This document shows, piece after piece, positions 19,745 to 30,532 of a stretch of 64,000 nt of DNA. The notes beneath the pieces were generated by a model. That model was not told where the DNA came from. It saw nothing but the letters and a program-made list of their open reading frames with translations, and did not search any database. Positions within the stretch are counted from its first letter, which is position 1. Each line of letters starts with the position of its first letter. Source of the stretch: Brevundimonas mediterranea (GTDB lineage Bacteria; Pseudomonadota; Alphaproteobacteria; Caulobacterales; Caulobacteraceae). The stretch spans positions 310,001 through 374,000 of the forward strand of contig NZ_CP048751.1 in the NCBI RefSeq assembly GCF_011064825.1, given 5' to 3'. The position numbers and the translations under genes are program-made.

Positions 19745-21041
19745 TTACCACCGACGCTCGAAGCGCCGCCTCAGGATGATGGCCGCCGTGTTCATGATGA
19801 TCATGAAGACCAGAAGAACGATGATCGCAGCAGCGGTGCGTTCGTGGAACGCCCGCTCGGAGGCGTTCTCCCAGATGTAGATCAGCGAAGGCAGGGCGCC
19901 GACCGGCTGGTCGATCGCATGCGGCACGCCGGGAACGAAGCTGACCATGCCGATCAGGAGCAGCGGCGCAGTCTCGCCCAGAGCGTGCGCCATGGAGATG
20001 ATGGCGCCGGTCATCACGCCGGGCATGGCCAGAGGCAGGACGTGGCTGAACACCGTCTGGGTCTTGGAGGCGCCCATGGCCAGGGCGGCCTCGCGAATGG
20101 ACGGAGGGACGGCCTTCAGCGCCGAGCGGGTGGCGATCACCAGGGTCGGCAGGGCCATCAGGGCCAGGACCAGACCACCGACGATCGGACTGGCGCGCGG
20201 CAGGTGCATCCAGTTGATGAACAGGGCCAGACCCAGCAGGCCGTAGACGATCGACGGCACGGCGGCGAGGTTGTTGATATTGACCTCGATGATGTCGGTC
20301 AGCTTGTTCTTCGGGGCGAACTCTTCCAGCCAGACGGCGGCGCCGACGCCCAGCGGAATGGCGATCAGGGCCGTGACCATCAGCATCAGGGCCGAACCGA
20401 CCACGGCGCCCAGAACGCCCGCCAGTTCCGGCTGGGTCGAGTCGCCATTGGTGAACAGCGCGGTGTTGAAGTGCGAACCGACGACGCCTTCGGCCTGCAT
20501 CCGGTCCAGCCAGGCGAGCTGCTGGTCGGTCAGACGGCGCTGGTCTTCCGGCGTCTCCTTCGAGATTTCGCCCTTCAGATACAGGTCCGCCTCGTCCGAC
20601 AGAGGCACGGCCAAGGGCACGGTCTCGCCGATGACGTCCGACCGCTTGGCGACCAGGTCGGCGGCGACGAACTTCAGCTCGGAAGAAAACAGGGCCTTCA
20701 TCTGGCGAGAGGCGTCGCCCGCCGCGTCGTCCTGAATGCCCCAGCGCTTCAGCTGCTGTTCGGCCGCCATCTGTTCGAAGTTCGAGCCTTGCGGATAGGC
20801 CCGGTCCACACGCGCAGGGTCCATATAGACCGGCACGGTCACGGTGTGGGTGTAGAAGGCGGTGTGGCCCTGGGCGACGATACGCACCATCAGGATCGCC
20901 AGGAAGATCATGGCGGCCGCGATGGCCAGACGGCCGTACCACTTGAACCGAGTCTCTTTCGCGTGACGGCGCTTGAGGCCGGCGCGCAGACGATCCAGCC
21001 GCCCTTTTGCGGCCGCGCCGTCGATCTGATCGGGGGTCGCG

Positions 21042-21049
<8 letters not shown>
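19745..21049 (-). CDS. pstA: phosphate ABC transporter permease PstA
   Basis: Inner-membrane permease of 434 residues. The N-terminal third holds one membrane segment and a long extracytoplasmic region (DUF3333-type), typical of alphaproteobacterial PstA. The C-terminal part has the ABC permease domain with six membrane helices and the EAA-like loop ([23 protein letters not shown]). It overlaps the end of pstC by 8 bases, so the two permeases are translationally coupled. Confidence 0.95.
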
Positions 21050-22472
<1,423 letters not shown>

Positions 22473-22576
22473 TCCGGGTCCGAAGCGGGCAGGCGCGAAT
22501 CGAATGGCGACCGGGAATCCGGCTTCGACGCGGCGCGACTACTGCCTGCGAATGGTCAGCGGAATAAGACACGTTG

Positions 22577-22594
22577 ATGACAGTTCGGTAACAG
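22577..22594 (-). promoter_or_regulatory. Pho box (PhoB binding site)
   Basis: On the minus strand the site reads CTGTTAC-CGAA-CTGTCAT: two 7-base direct repeats separated by 4 bases, the classical 18-base Pho box. It lies between the phoR stop and the pstC start, about 105 bases before pstC, and points at the pst operon. Direct consensus match; binding inferred. Confidence 0.85.
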
Positions 22595-22612
22595 CGGCGG
22601 CCTCCAGCGCCA

Positions 22613-24025
22613 TCAGGCGGCCGTCCGGACGTCACGACGCTCGACCACCATGGGGAACCAGGCCGTGAACGCCGCCCCGAGCCCGGGGGCGCTCTCCACC
22701 ACCAGTCCGCCCTGGTGGCGGTTTATGATATGCTTGACGATGGCCAGACCCAGTCCCGTCCCCTGACGTTCGCCGCTCTTCTGGCCCTCGACCCGATAGA
22801 AGCGTTCCGTCAGCCGCGGCAGATGTTCCCGCGCCATGCCCGGTCCGTGATCGCGAACCGTGACAGCCGCATAGAGGACGCCGACCGCCCGATCGGGCGT
22901 CACCAGGGGCAGTCGCGTCGCGCCGGGCATCCGCGAAGCCCAGGCCTCGTCGAACGACAGATCGGACCGCACCGAAATTTCCACCGTTCCGCCCTTGGCC
23001 GAATATTTGACGGCGTTGTCGAGCAGGTTCTGCACCACCTGCAATATCTCGTCCCTGTCGCCGCTGATCGAGGCCCTCGCCTCGCCCTGATCGACCACGA
23101 CATTGATCTGCTTCTCTTGCGTCAACACGCTGACGGCGTCGACGACGTCGGACGCCGCGCGATCCAGATCGACTCGCCCGGACGGCGGAATATGCTCATT
23201 CAGCTCGATCCGGCTGAGCGACAACAGGTCCGCGACCAGCCGCCCCATCCGATCCGCCTGGGCCGACATGATGTCCAGGAAGCGATCGCGGGCCGCGACA
23301 TCGTCGCGCGCATGTCCCTTGAGCGTCTCGATGAAGCCGCTCAGGGACGCCAGCGGCGTGCGCAGTTCATGGCTGGCGTTGGCCAGAAAATCGACGCGCA
23401 TCATCTCGGTGCGCCGCGCGTCGGTTTCGTCACGAAGAATGACCAGGGCGAGAGAGCCCTGCCCTTTTCCTTCTCCGTCGCCTAAGGGGCGTGTCCAGGC
23501 GCGCCAGCGCCGGTCGCGCTGCCCTCCGGTGGCGTAGTCCGTGGTTCGAGAGACGCCGCCGAACAGGGCCTCGTCCACGGCTTCCAGCACGCCGGGCTCC
23601 CGGATCACCTGAACCAGCAAGGCGCCCTGACTCTGGATGCGGAGCAGGTCTCGCGCCGCCTTGTTGGCCATGACGACCCGGCGGCCCGCGATGTCGTCGG
23701 GCTCGCCCCCGCTGATGATCAGCACAGGGTCGTCCAGGGCTTCGAACACACGGTCCAGCAGCTCCGCAGTCTTTGGATCCGCCGACCGTTCGATCGGGGC
23801 GCCCGATGTTTCAGGCAAGGTCGCGACCGAAGGCGGCTGCACGTTCAGAATCCAGGCCGAAGCCGCGACGACCACCGCTCCACCGATCAGCCAATTCGCG
23901 ATCTCGGGATGGATGAAGGCGAGCCCCACCATCACAACCAGGGCGATTGCGATGCTGATGCCCACCGTCCAGAAACGGGAGGTCGAGATCGGCGCCACCG
24001 GCGAAGGCGAGGATTCATAAGGCAT
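22613..24025 (-). CDS. phoR: phosphate regulon sensor histidine kinase PhoR
   Basis: A 470-residue membrane histidine kinase. Two N-terminal membrane helices (about residues 18-62) are followed by a PAS-like region (about 88-190), a HisKA domain with phosphoacceptor His in NASHELRTPL, and an HATPase domain with N-box (NLLDNAVKYS), DHGPGM and GTGLGLAIV. It lacks a large periplasmic sensor domain, as usual for PhoR, which senses through PstSCAB and PhoU. It is upstream of pstC on the same strand; the Pho box lies between them. Confidence 0.95.
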   Translation of the reverse strand: MPYESSPSPVAPISTSRFWTVGISIAIALVVMVGLAFIHPEIANWLIGGAVVVAASAWILNVQPPSVATLPETSGAPIERSADPKTAELLDRVFEALDDPVLIISGGEPDDIAGRRVVMANKAARDLLRIQSQGALLVQVIREPGVLEAVDEALFGGVSRTTDYATGGQRDRRWRAWTRPLGDGEGKGQGSLALVILRDETDARRTEMMRVDFLANASHELRTPLASLSGFIETLKGHARDDVAARDRFLDIMSAQADRMGRLVADLLSLSRIELNEHIPPSGRVDLDRAASDVVDAVSVLTQEKQINVVVDQGEARASISGDRDEILQVVQNLLDNAVKYSAKGGTVEISVRSDLSFDEAWASRMPGATRLPLVTPDRAVGVLYAAVTVRDHGPGMAREHLPRLTERFYRVEGQKSGERQGTGLGLAIVKHIINRHQGGLVVESAPGLGAAFTAWFPMVVERRDVRTAA

Positions 24026-24175
24026 ATGCGGCGCCAGACTCGTGTGAGCAGCCTAAGGAATCCAATCCTTGCACGGATTCTGTGACGGCGCGCCGACAGA
24101 CGACATTGATTTTTCCAAGCGTGGCCGCACCGTTTGTTTAGGAGTTTGGCCCAGCATGGCGCTGAAGGGGACGCC

Positions 24176-26461
24176 GTGGACCGGATACTTTATTGCATCG
24201 TACGTGATCACGACTGGCGGGTGAGCCTGCTGGCAGTCATCGTCTGCCTCGTCGGCATGGGTTCAGCCTCCCGCTTCATGGAGCGCGCCCGCATCACCGA
24301 TGGAGCACGCCGCCGCCGCCTCGCAATCTCGGCGGGATTGATCGGCTCGATCACGATCTGGACCACCCATTTCATCGCCATGCAGGGCTATGTCGGCGTG
24401 GGCGCCCTAACCTACGATGTGGCGATGACCCTGGCCTCCACGCTGGTGATCCTGGCCGCGATAGGCGTGGCCATCTTCACCATCTTGAGCGGCGACGACC
24501 GCTGGCGCCGCGTCATGGGCGCCCTTGTCGCCGTCTCGGGCTTGGCCGCCATGCATTATCTGGGGATGGCGGCGCTTCAGGCGCCCGTGCATCTCAGTTG
24601 GCGGCCCGAACTCGTGATCGTGTCCATCATCGGCGGCATGGTGATCGGTGGAACCACCGCCTTCTTCTACAAGCGTGGAGGACTGACACGATTGGCGACG
24701 ACGGTCCTCGGAGCCTCTGTGTGCATCCTGTTCCTGCATTTCGTCGGCATGGCCGCCATAACCGTGACGCCGGACCCAACCTTGAGTTCGCAGTCCGGCC
24801 TTTCGCCCGACGCCATGCGAACCCTGGTGTTCCTCATCGCCCTCTCCATCCTCAGTATCGGCAGCGCCCTGGTTTTCATGGCCTATATGGCGCGGGCCAA
24901 CGCGCTCGGTCATATCCGCGAAGCGGTCGAGGCCATGTCGGACGGACTGGGCTTCTACGACGCCGATGACCGCCTGCTGCTGTGGAATGCGCGCTACGCT
25001 GAGGTGAATCCGGAACTTGCGCCCTTCCTCAAAGTCGGAATTACTTTTCGTGAAGTCCTTCAGATCGGCATCAATGAAGGCCGATATGACGAAGCCATTG
25101 GCCGCGAGGACGAATGGATCACCGAACGCATCCGTGTGCGCCGCCAGGGCGAATCGACGATCGAGCAGCGGGTGGCCGGCGACCGATGGCTGCAAATTCA
25201 GGATCGACGCACCGCCGAGGGCGGTACGGTCACAGTCTGCAACGACATCACGGCCCTGAAGCGCGACGCCCAAGCCCTGAGAGAGGCGAGAGACGCGGCC
25301 GAGGCGGCCAATGTCGCCAAGAGCCAGTTCCTTGCGAACATGAGCCACGAGATCCGCACGCCTTTGAATGGCGTGATCGGTCTGTCGCAGGCCCTGTCCA
25401 AGACCGACCTCACGGCGGAGCAGCATGAGATGCTGGACCTGATGCAGGCCTCGGGACGCACGCTTCAGACCTTGCTCAGCGACATCCTGGATCTGGCGCG
25501 GGTCGAATCGGGCAAGCTTGAACTGACCAACGACGCCTTCGAACTGGAAAGAGCTGTGCGCGAAGCCGCGCAACTCTATGCCGAAAACGCGCGTGAGAAA
25601 CACCTGGGCTTCCACATTGATATCGACGTGGACGCGGGTCTCTGGATCCGCGGCGACGTGGTGCGGCTGAAGCAGATCCTGACCAATCTGATCTCGAACT
25701 CGGTCAAGTTCACCAGCCAGGGCTTCGTCGGCCTGACCGTCCAGCGCGGCCCGGAGAAGGAGGGCGCGCCCACCCTGCGCTTCATGGTCGAGGACACGGG
25801 AATTGGCTTCGACGCCGCCACCCGCGAGCGCCTCTTCAGCCGTTTCGAACAGGCCGACGGCGGCATCACCCGCCAATTCGGCGGCTCCGGACTGGGCCTG
25901 TCGATCTGCCGTCAGCTGGCCGAAATGATGGGGGGCGACCTGGATTGCGAAAGCGAACCGGGTGGCGGATCCGCCTTCATCCTGACCCTCCCCCTGATCA
26001 CCTGCGAAGCGCCGGTCCAGTTGGAGGCGAAGGCTTCGCCCGCCATAGATGGCGATCGGCGTCCCGTCCGGGTGCTGGTGGCCGACGACCACCCGACAAA
26101 CCGTCGCGTCCTGGAACTGATACTGAGCCAGATCTCCTCGGTGATCTCCATGGCGGAGAACGGGGCGGAGGCGCTGGAGGCGTTCCGCGCCGGCGACTTC
26201 GATCTGGTGCTGATGGACATGCAGATGCCGATCATGGACGGGCTGACGGCGACTCAGGAGATTCGCCTGCACGAAGCGACTGCAGGCGGCCGCCGGACCC
26301 CCATCGTCATGCTGACGGCCAACGCCATGCCCGAACACGTCGCCGCCGGACGGGCCGCCGGGGCCGATCACCATCTGGCCAAGCCCTTCAACACGACAGA
26401 ACTGCTTGCAATCGTCGCCGATCCGGACGCTCTGCTCAAAGACGCCGCAAAGGCGGCCTGA
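24176..26461 (+). CDS. MHYT-domain hybrid histidine kinase
   Basis: A 761-residue hybrid sensor kinase. The N-terminal ~240 residues form an MHYT sensor with about seven membrane helices and the repeated motifs THFIAMQGY, MHYLGMAAL and LHFVGMAAI, thought to bind a metal such as copper. Then come a PAS domain (EAMSDGLGFYDADDRLLLWN), HisKA with His391 in NMSHEIRTPL, HATPase (NLISNSVKFT, DTGIGF, GGSGLGLSI), and a C-terminal receiver with Asp681 in LMDMQMP. The GTG at 24176 is chosen because AAGGGG lies just before it and the length fits MHYT kinases; TTG codons upstream lack a site. The receiver suggests a phosphorelay via an Hpt protein. Confidence 0.9.
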   Translation: MDRILYCIVRDHDWRVSLLAVIVCLVGMGSASRFMERARITDGARRRRLAISAGLIGSITIWTTHFIAMQGYVGVGALTYDVAMTLASTLVILAAIGVAIFTILSGDDRWRRVMGALVAVSGLAAMHYLGMAALQAPVHLSWRPELVIVSIIGGMVIGGTTAFFYKRGGLTRLATTVLGASVCILFLHFVGMAAITVTPDPTLSSQSGLSPDAMRTLVFLIALSILSIGSALVFMAYMARANALGHIREAVEAMSDGLGFYDADDRLLLWNARYAEVNPELAPFLKVGITFREVLQIGINEGRYDEAIGREDEWITERIRVRRQGESTIEQRVAGDRWLQIQDRRTAEGGTVTVCNDITALKRDAQALREARDAAEAANVAKSQFLANMSHEIRTPLNGVIGLSQALSKTDLTAEQHEMLDLMQASGRTLQTLLSDILDLARVESGKLELTNDAFELERAVREAAQLYAENAREKHLGFHIDIDVDAGLWIRGDVVRLKQILTNLISNSVKFTSQGFVGLTVQRGPEKEGAPTLRFMVEDTGIGFDAATRERLFSRFEQADGGITRQFGGSGLGLSICRQLAEMMGGDLDCESEPGGGSAFILTLPLITCEAPVQLEAKASPAIDGDRRPVRVLVADDHPTNRRVLELILSQISSVISMAENGAEALEAFRAGDFDLVLMDMQMPIMDGLTATQEIRLHEATAGGRRTPIVMLTANAMPEHVAAGRAAGADHHLAKPFNTTELLAIVADPDALLKDAAKAA

Positions 26462-26628
26462 TCGAAAGAGCCGCCAAGACCGTCCTGCCGTTCCATTTAC
26501 CGTCAGGGCGGTTGCACATCCATCATGATGCGTGTAATAGCCCGCGCTCTTGAATTCGAGGGTTCATGACCCCCGCCGCGCGGGCCCAGGGTTGGCGCGG
26601 TGTTTCCGTTGTTGTTGAGGCGAGCCAG

Positions 26629-27261
26629 ATGGCCGAGATCATTCTGAACGTGGACGTCCGCGATGGCGTCGGCACCGGCAGCGCACGCGCTGCCCGTCGC
26701 GCCGGTTTCGTGCCGGGCGTCCTGTACGGCGGCGACAAGGCCCCCGTCGCCGTGGCGGTGAACGAGAAGGACTTCCGCAAGTCGCTCTACACCGGCAAGC
26801 TGCTGGGCCACCTGGTCACGCTGAAGTACGGCGAAGAGACCCAGCCGGTCATCGCCAAGGACATCCAGTTCGACCCGGTGTCGGACCGCCCGATGCACTT
26901 CGACCTGATGCGCGTCGATCAACACGCCCCGATCAAGATCGAGGTTCCGGTTTACTTCAAGAACGCCGATGACGCGCCGTTCGTCCGTCAGGGCGGCTCG
27001 CTGGAAGTCGTCCGCCACGCGGTCGAAATCATGGTCAAGGCCGACAGCATTCCGGAAGAACTGGTCGTCGACCTGATCAAGTCGCAGATGGGCGACACCA
27101 TCCGCTTCTCGGACATCGAACTGCCCAAGGGCGTCGAGCCGACCATCACCGACCGCGATTTCGTGATCGCCACCATCAAGGTCTCGTCCGCCGCCATGTC
27201 GGCCGCCGCCGATGAAGCCGCCGAGGCCGAAGCCGCTCCGACCGAGAAGACCGAAGGTTAA
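26629..27261 (+). CDS. rplY: 50S ribosomal protein L25/general stress protein Ctc
   Basis: A 210-residue long-form L25 that binds 5S rRNA. The N-terminal L25 domain (about 1-92: GSARAARRAGFVPGVLYGG) is followed by the C-terminal TL5/Ctc beta domain (about 98-185) and an Ala/Glu-rich tail. The start is the ATG preceded by GAGG; an in-frame ATG 63 bases earlier adds residues not found in the family. It forms a small unit just before peptidyl-tRNA hydrolase, the usual neighbour in many Proteobacteria, separated by a terminator. Confidence 0.95.
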   Translation: MAEIILNVDVRDGVGTGSARAARRAGFVPGVLYGGDKAPVAVAVNEKDFRKSLYTGKLLGHLVTLKYGEETQPVIAKDIQFDPVSDRPMHFDLMRVDQHAPIKIEVPVYFKNADDAPFVRQGGSLEVVRHAVEIMVKADSIPEELVVDLIKSQMGDTIRFSDIELPKGVEPTITDRDFVIATIKVSSAAMSAAADEAAEAEAAPTEKTEG

Positions 27262-27285
27262 GCCTTCGTCGCATCGACAAGATCA

Positions 27286-27317
27286 GGCCCCGCCCGGTTC
27301 GCCGCGGCGGGGCTTTT
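27286..27317 (+). terminator. rho-independent terminator after rplY
   Basis: GC-rich hairpin with arms GCCCCGCC (27287-27294) and GGCGGGGC (27306-27313), followed by TTTT. It lies between rplY and pth, so pth may receive only read-through or have its own promoter. Confidence 0.85.
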
Positions 27318-27348
27318 CTTTGGGCGACGCACGCGGCATGAGGACGCC

Positions 27349-27969
27349 ATGATCATCATCGCCGGGCTCGGCAATCCGGGCGCAAAATACGAGAAGAACC
27401 GCCACAACATCGGCTTCATGGCCGCCGACGAGATCGCGCGGCGCTGGCGCTTCGGGCCCGAGCGGGCCAAGTTTCAGTCGATCGTCAGCGAGGGCCTGGT
27501 CGATACGGCGGACGGACCGGTCAAGGTCCTGCTGATGAAGCCCCAGACCTATATGAACGAGAGCGGGCGGGCCGTGGGCGAGGCCGCGCGCTTCTACAAG
27601 ATCAAGCCGTCCGAGATCATCGTCTTCCACGACGAGATCGACCTGGCCCCCGGCCGGTTCCGCATGAAGACCGGCGGCGGCGCGGCGGGCCAGAACGGCG
27701 TCCGCTCGCTGATCAGCCATCTGGGGCCCGAGTTCCGTCGCGCGCGCATGGGGATCGGCCATCCCGGCGAGAAGGAGATGGTCATGCCCCATGTCCTGGG
27801 CGACTTCCACAAGGCCGAACAGCCCTGGCTGGACGCCCTGCTCCAGGCCTGCGCCGACGCCCTGCCCTTCGCCGTCGCCGGCGACGACGAACGCTATCAG
27901 GGCGAGGTCATGCGCCTGGCTCCTGCGCCCAAGTTCAGCCCCCGCCAGGCGGCGCGCGGCGAACTGTAG
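27349..27969 (+). CDS. pth: peptidyl-tRNA hydrolase
   Basis: A 206-residue Pth that recycles peptidyl-tRNAs released from stalled ribosomes. The N-terminal GLGNPGAKYEKNRHNIGF motif contains the catalytic His19. PQTYMNESG and HDEIDLAPGRFRMKTGGG segments are conserved. It sits 37 bases before the DUF2946 copper leader gene on the same strand, an association that may be positional only. Confidence 0.97.
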   Translation: MIIIAGLGNPGAKYEKNRHNIGFMAADEIARRWRFGPERAKFQSIVSEGLVDTADGPVKVLLMKPQTYMNESGRAVGEAARFYKIKPSEIIVFHDEIDLAPGRFRMKTGGGAAGQNGVRSLISHLGPEFRRARMGIGHPGEKEMVMPHVLGDFHKAEQPWLDALLQACADALPFAVAGDDERYQGEVMRLAPAPKFSPRQAARGEL

Positions 27970-28006
27970 CCTGTACGGCCTGGCGGAAACGCCGTAGAGG
28001 CGAGGC

Positions 28007-28393
28007 GTGAACCGTTCCGGCGCCGATCATTGGTCGACATCGAAGTCGCTCGCCTTCCTGGCGGCGGTGTTCGCCCTCATGCTCGGCGCCCTGCTGCCCT
28101 TCGGGGCCCTGGCGGCGGTGCAACACGGACAGCCTCTGGTCATCTGTTCCGCAGAAGGGCCCCAGACCATCCAGTCCGGCGGGATGGACGGCCCGGTCAA
28201 CAAGCATCTGGGTGCCAAGTGCGCCGCCTGCGTCGTGCCTCTCGCGGCCGCCCTGCCCGCTCCGCCAGCGCCCGAACCTGCGCCGGTCATCCGCACGTTC
28301 GAGACGGTCGTCTATTCGCCCGCCCGCGTCAGCCCGCCGCCCCCGGCGCGCGCGCCGCCGCGTCCGCCGTCCACCGCACCGCCCCACGCCTGA
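28007..28393 (+). CDS. DUF2946 family protein, candidate copper-responsive leader ORF
   Basis: A 128-residue small protein. An N-terminal hydrophobic helix (about residues 14-37) looks like an export signal. A CxxC pair (Cys72, Cys75 in KCAACVVP) follows, then a strongly proline-rich C-terminus (residues 84-128, including PPPPARAPPRPP). This arrangement matches DUF2946 proteins such as CutF of Rhodobacter and CruR of Bordetella. As I recall, those are upstream ORFs whose cysteine motif and Pro-rich end let copper control translation of the downstream genes. Here a TonB-dependent receptor, a PepSY protein and a PCuAC chaperone follow. A GC palindrome (28344-28357) lies inside the Pro-rich codons. 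The start is a GTG with GAGG upstream. Family call is good; regulatory role is inferred. Confidence 0.8.
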   Translation: MNRSGADHWSTSKSLAFLAAVFALMLGALLPFGALAAVQHGQPLVICSAEGPQTIQSGGMDGPVNKHLGAKCAACVVPLAAALPAPPAPEPAPVIRTFETVVYSPARVSPPPPARAPPRPPSTAPPHA

Positions 28394-28459
28394 ACCAGAC
28401 CCAAAGCCCGCGCCGGCCCTTCGCCCGCGCGCCCTTCTCGTTCTGACTTCAGGATCACC

Positions 28460-30532
28460 ATGTCTCTCAAGACCACTGCGGCGCCCTGCGCCCTGCTGCT
28501 CGCCGCCCTGGCCGGCCCAGCCTTCGCTCAGCAGCCCGCCACGCCGCCTTCAGAGCCGACCGTGCTGGACAGCGTCATTGTCACCGCCCGCCGCAACGCC
28601 GACGACCCCGCCGTTGTCGCCGAGGCGCGGGCACGCCTGTCGCGCACGCCCGGCGCGGTCGCCGTCGTCTCGGCCGAATCCTACGCTGATCGCTACGCGC
28701 CCAATCTGGCCGACGTTCTGCGCGACGCCCCCGGCGTCTATGCCCAGAAGAAGTGGGGCGGCGACATCCGTCTGTCGATCCGCGGCTCGGGCATAGGCAA
28801 CTCCAGCCACAATCGCGGCACCCTGCTGGCCCAGGACGGCGTGCCGTTCAACGAGGCCGACGGCTTCGGCGACTTCCAGCTGATCGACCCGCTGATCGCC
28901 CGCTATACCGAGGTCTACAAGGGCGGCAACGCCCTGCGCTTCGGCGGCGCCCTGCTGGGCGGGGCGATCAATCTGGTGACGCCGACTGGCCGCACGGCGG
29001 CGTCGAACCTGAACCTGCGTCTGGACGGCGGCTCTTATGGCACGGTGCGCGCCCATGCCGAGGTCGCGGGCGTGCGCGGCGACTGGGACGGCTTCGCCGC
29101 CGTCACCGGCCAGAGCGTGGACGGCTGGCGTCAGCAGAGCGAGGGCAAGTCCCTGCACCTGTCCGCCAACATCGGCCGTAGCTTCGGTCAGGACCGCGAG
29201 GTGCGCCTGCTCGTCTCGGGCGGCGACATCCACCAGGAAATCCCCGGCAGCGTCAGCCTGAACGACGCCCTGACCCAGCCGGAGAAGGCCAACCTGGGCA
29301 ATCTCAGCCTGAATTATCAGCGCAATATGCAGTCGATCCGCACGACGGTGCAGACGCACTGGCGGCTGGACCAATCCACCGTGTTCGAGGGCGCCGTCTA
29401 TGGAACCTGGAAGGATCTGGACCACCCCATCTTCCAGGTCATCGACCAGGAAAGCCGCAACTACGGCGCCTTCGGCCGGTTCGACTGGCAGGGTCAGGTC
29501 GCCGGCCTGCGCGCCGACGCCTTCTACGGCGCCTGGTACCGCCAGGGCGATCTGGACGCCAAACAGTGGGCCAATCTGGCCGGCCAGCAGAACGGTCTGC
29601 GCGCCCGCAGCTTCCAGAACGGCAAGGGGCTGGACGTCTTCGGCGAGGGGCGGCTGTTCGTCACCGACCGCCTCGCCCTGGTCGCCGGGGGAACCTGGGG
29701 CCGCGCAGAACGCGACTATCAAAGCTATGTGGTCCCCGGCGTCGCCGGCACGATCGACCTGAGCGTCGATAAGACGTTTGACTGGTTCGCGCCCCGCGCC
29801 GGCCTGTTGTGGGAAAGCGAGGAAGGCGATCAGGTGTTCGCCAATGTCACCCGCTCGGTAGAACCGCCCAACTTCTCGGCCCTGTCGCCGACGGCCGACG
29901 GCTATCAGCCCCTGGTTCCGCAGGAGGCCGTCACCTGGGAAATCGGCACGCGCGGTCGCCGCGGCCCCGTGACCTGGGACGTCACCGCCTATCGCGCCGA
30001 ACTGGACCACGAACTGCTGAACTTCCTGCCTAATGTGACGGGGCTTCCCGCCACATTCAACGCCGGACCGACCGTTCACCAGGGGATCGAAGCGGGGCTG
30101 GATTGGCGGATCGCGCCGCAGTGGCGCCTGCGCCAGACCTACGCCTTCTCGGACTTCTACTTCGACGGAGACAAGGTCTACGGCGACAATGACCTGCCGG
30201 TCGTGCCGCCGCACCTTTACCGGGCCGAGCTGCGGTATGATCACCCGGCCGGCTGGTTCGTGGCGCCCAGCGTGGAATGGTCGATGGCCGATTCCTGGGT
30301 CGATTACGCCAATACGCTGAAGTCGCCCGCCTATACGGTGGCGAACCTGAACATGGGCTGGACCGTGCGGGACGGACTGACCGTCTTCGCCGACGTGCGC
30401 AACCTGTTCGACGAGGCCTATGTCTCGAACTTCAGCGCCGTGACCGATGCAAGGCTCGCTGGCGTATCGACCGCCGTCTTCTTCCCGGGCGAGGGCCGCT
30501 CGGCCTATGTCGGCGTGAGGATGAGCTACTGA
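28460..30532 (+). CDS. TonB-dependent receptor, probably copper-related
   Basis: A 690-residue outer-membrane receptor. It has a signal peptide (1-23, ending AFA), a TonB box-like DSVIVTARR, a plug domain (about 50-160, with LADVLRDAPGVYAQ, IRGSGIG and LRFGGALLGGAINLVTP), and a 22-strand barrel to a C-terminal aromatic residue (VRMSY). The plug and barrel resemble FecA/FepA-type receptors, but the neighbours point to copper or a copper complex: a DUF2946 leader upstream and PepSY and PCuAC genes downstream. Its stop overlaps the PepSY start (TGATG). Substrate is inferred from context only. Confidence 0.9.
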   Translation: MSLKTTAAPCALLLAALAGPAFAQQPATPPSEPTVLDSVIVTARRNADDPAVVAEARARLSRTPGAVAVVSAESYADRYAPNLADVLRDAPGVYAQKKWGGDIRLSIRGSGIGNSSHNRGTLLAQDGVPFNEADGFGDFQLIDPLIARYTEVYKGGNALRFGGALLGGAINLVTPTGRTAASNLNLRLDGGSYGTVRAHAEVAGVRGDWDGFAAVTGQSVDGWRQQSEGKSLHLSANIGRSFGQDREVRLLVSGGDIHQEIPGSVSLNDALTQPEKANLGNLSLNYQRNMQSIRTTVQTHWRLDQSTVFEGAVYGTWKDLDHPIFQVIDQESRNYGAFGRFDWQGQVAGLRADAFYGAWYRQGDLDAKQWANLAGQQNGLRARSFQNGKGLDVFGEGRLFVTDRLALVAGGTWGRAERDYQSYVVPGVAGTIDLSVDKTFDWFAPRAGLLWESEEGDQVFANVTRSVEPPNFSALSPTADGYQPLVPQEAVTWEIGTRGRRGPVTWDVTAYRAELDHELLNFLPNVTGLPATFNAGPTVHQGIEAGLDWRIAPQWRLRQTYAFSDFYFDGDKVYGDNDLPVVPPHLYRAELRYDHPAGWFVAPSVEWSMADSWVDYANTLKSPAYTVANLNMGWTVRDGLTVFADVRNLFDEAYVSNFSAVTDARLAGVSTAVFFPGEGRSAYVGVRMSY

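Noticed and set aside
24407..26374. Long minus-strand open frame opposite the MHYT kinase
   Set aside because: Shadow of a real gene with clear domains; composition is non-protein-like.
26462..26628. Sigma-70-type promoter before rplY
   Set aside because: TTGCAC and TGTAAT occur but are only 15 bases apart, too close for a confident call.
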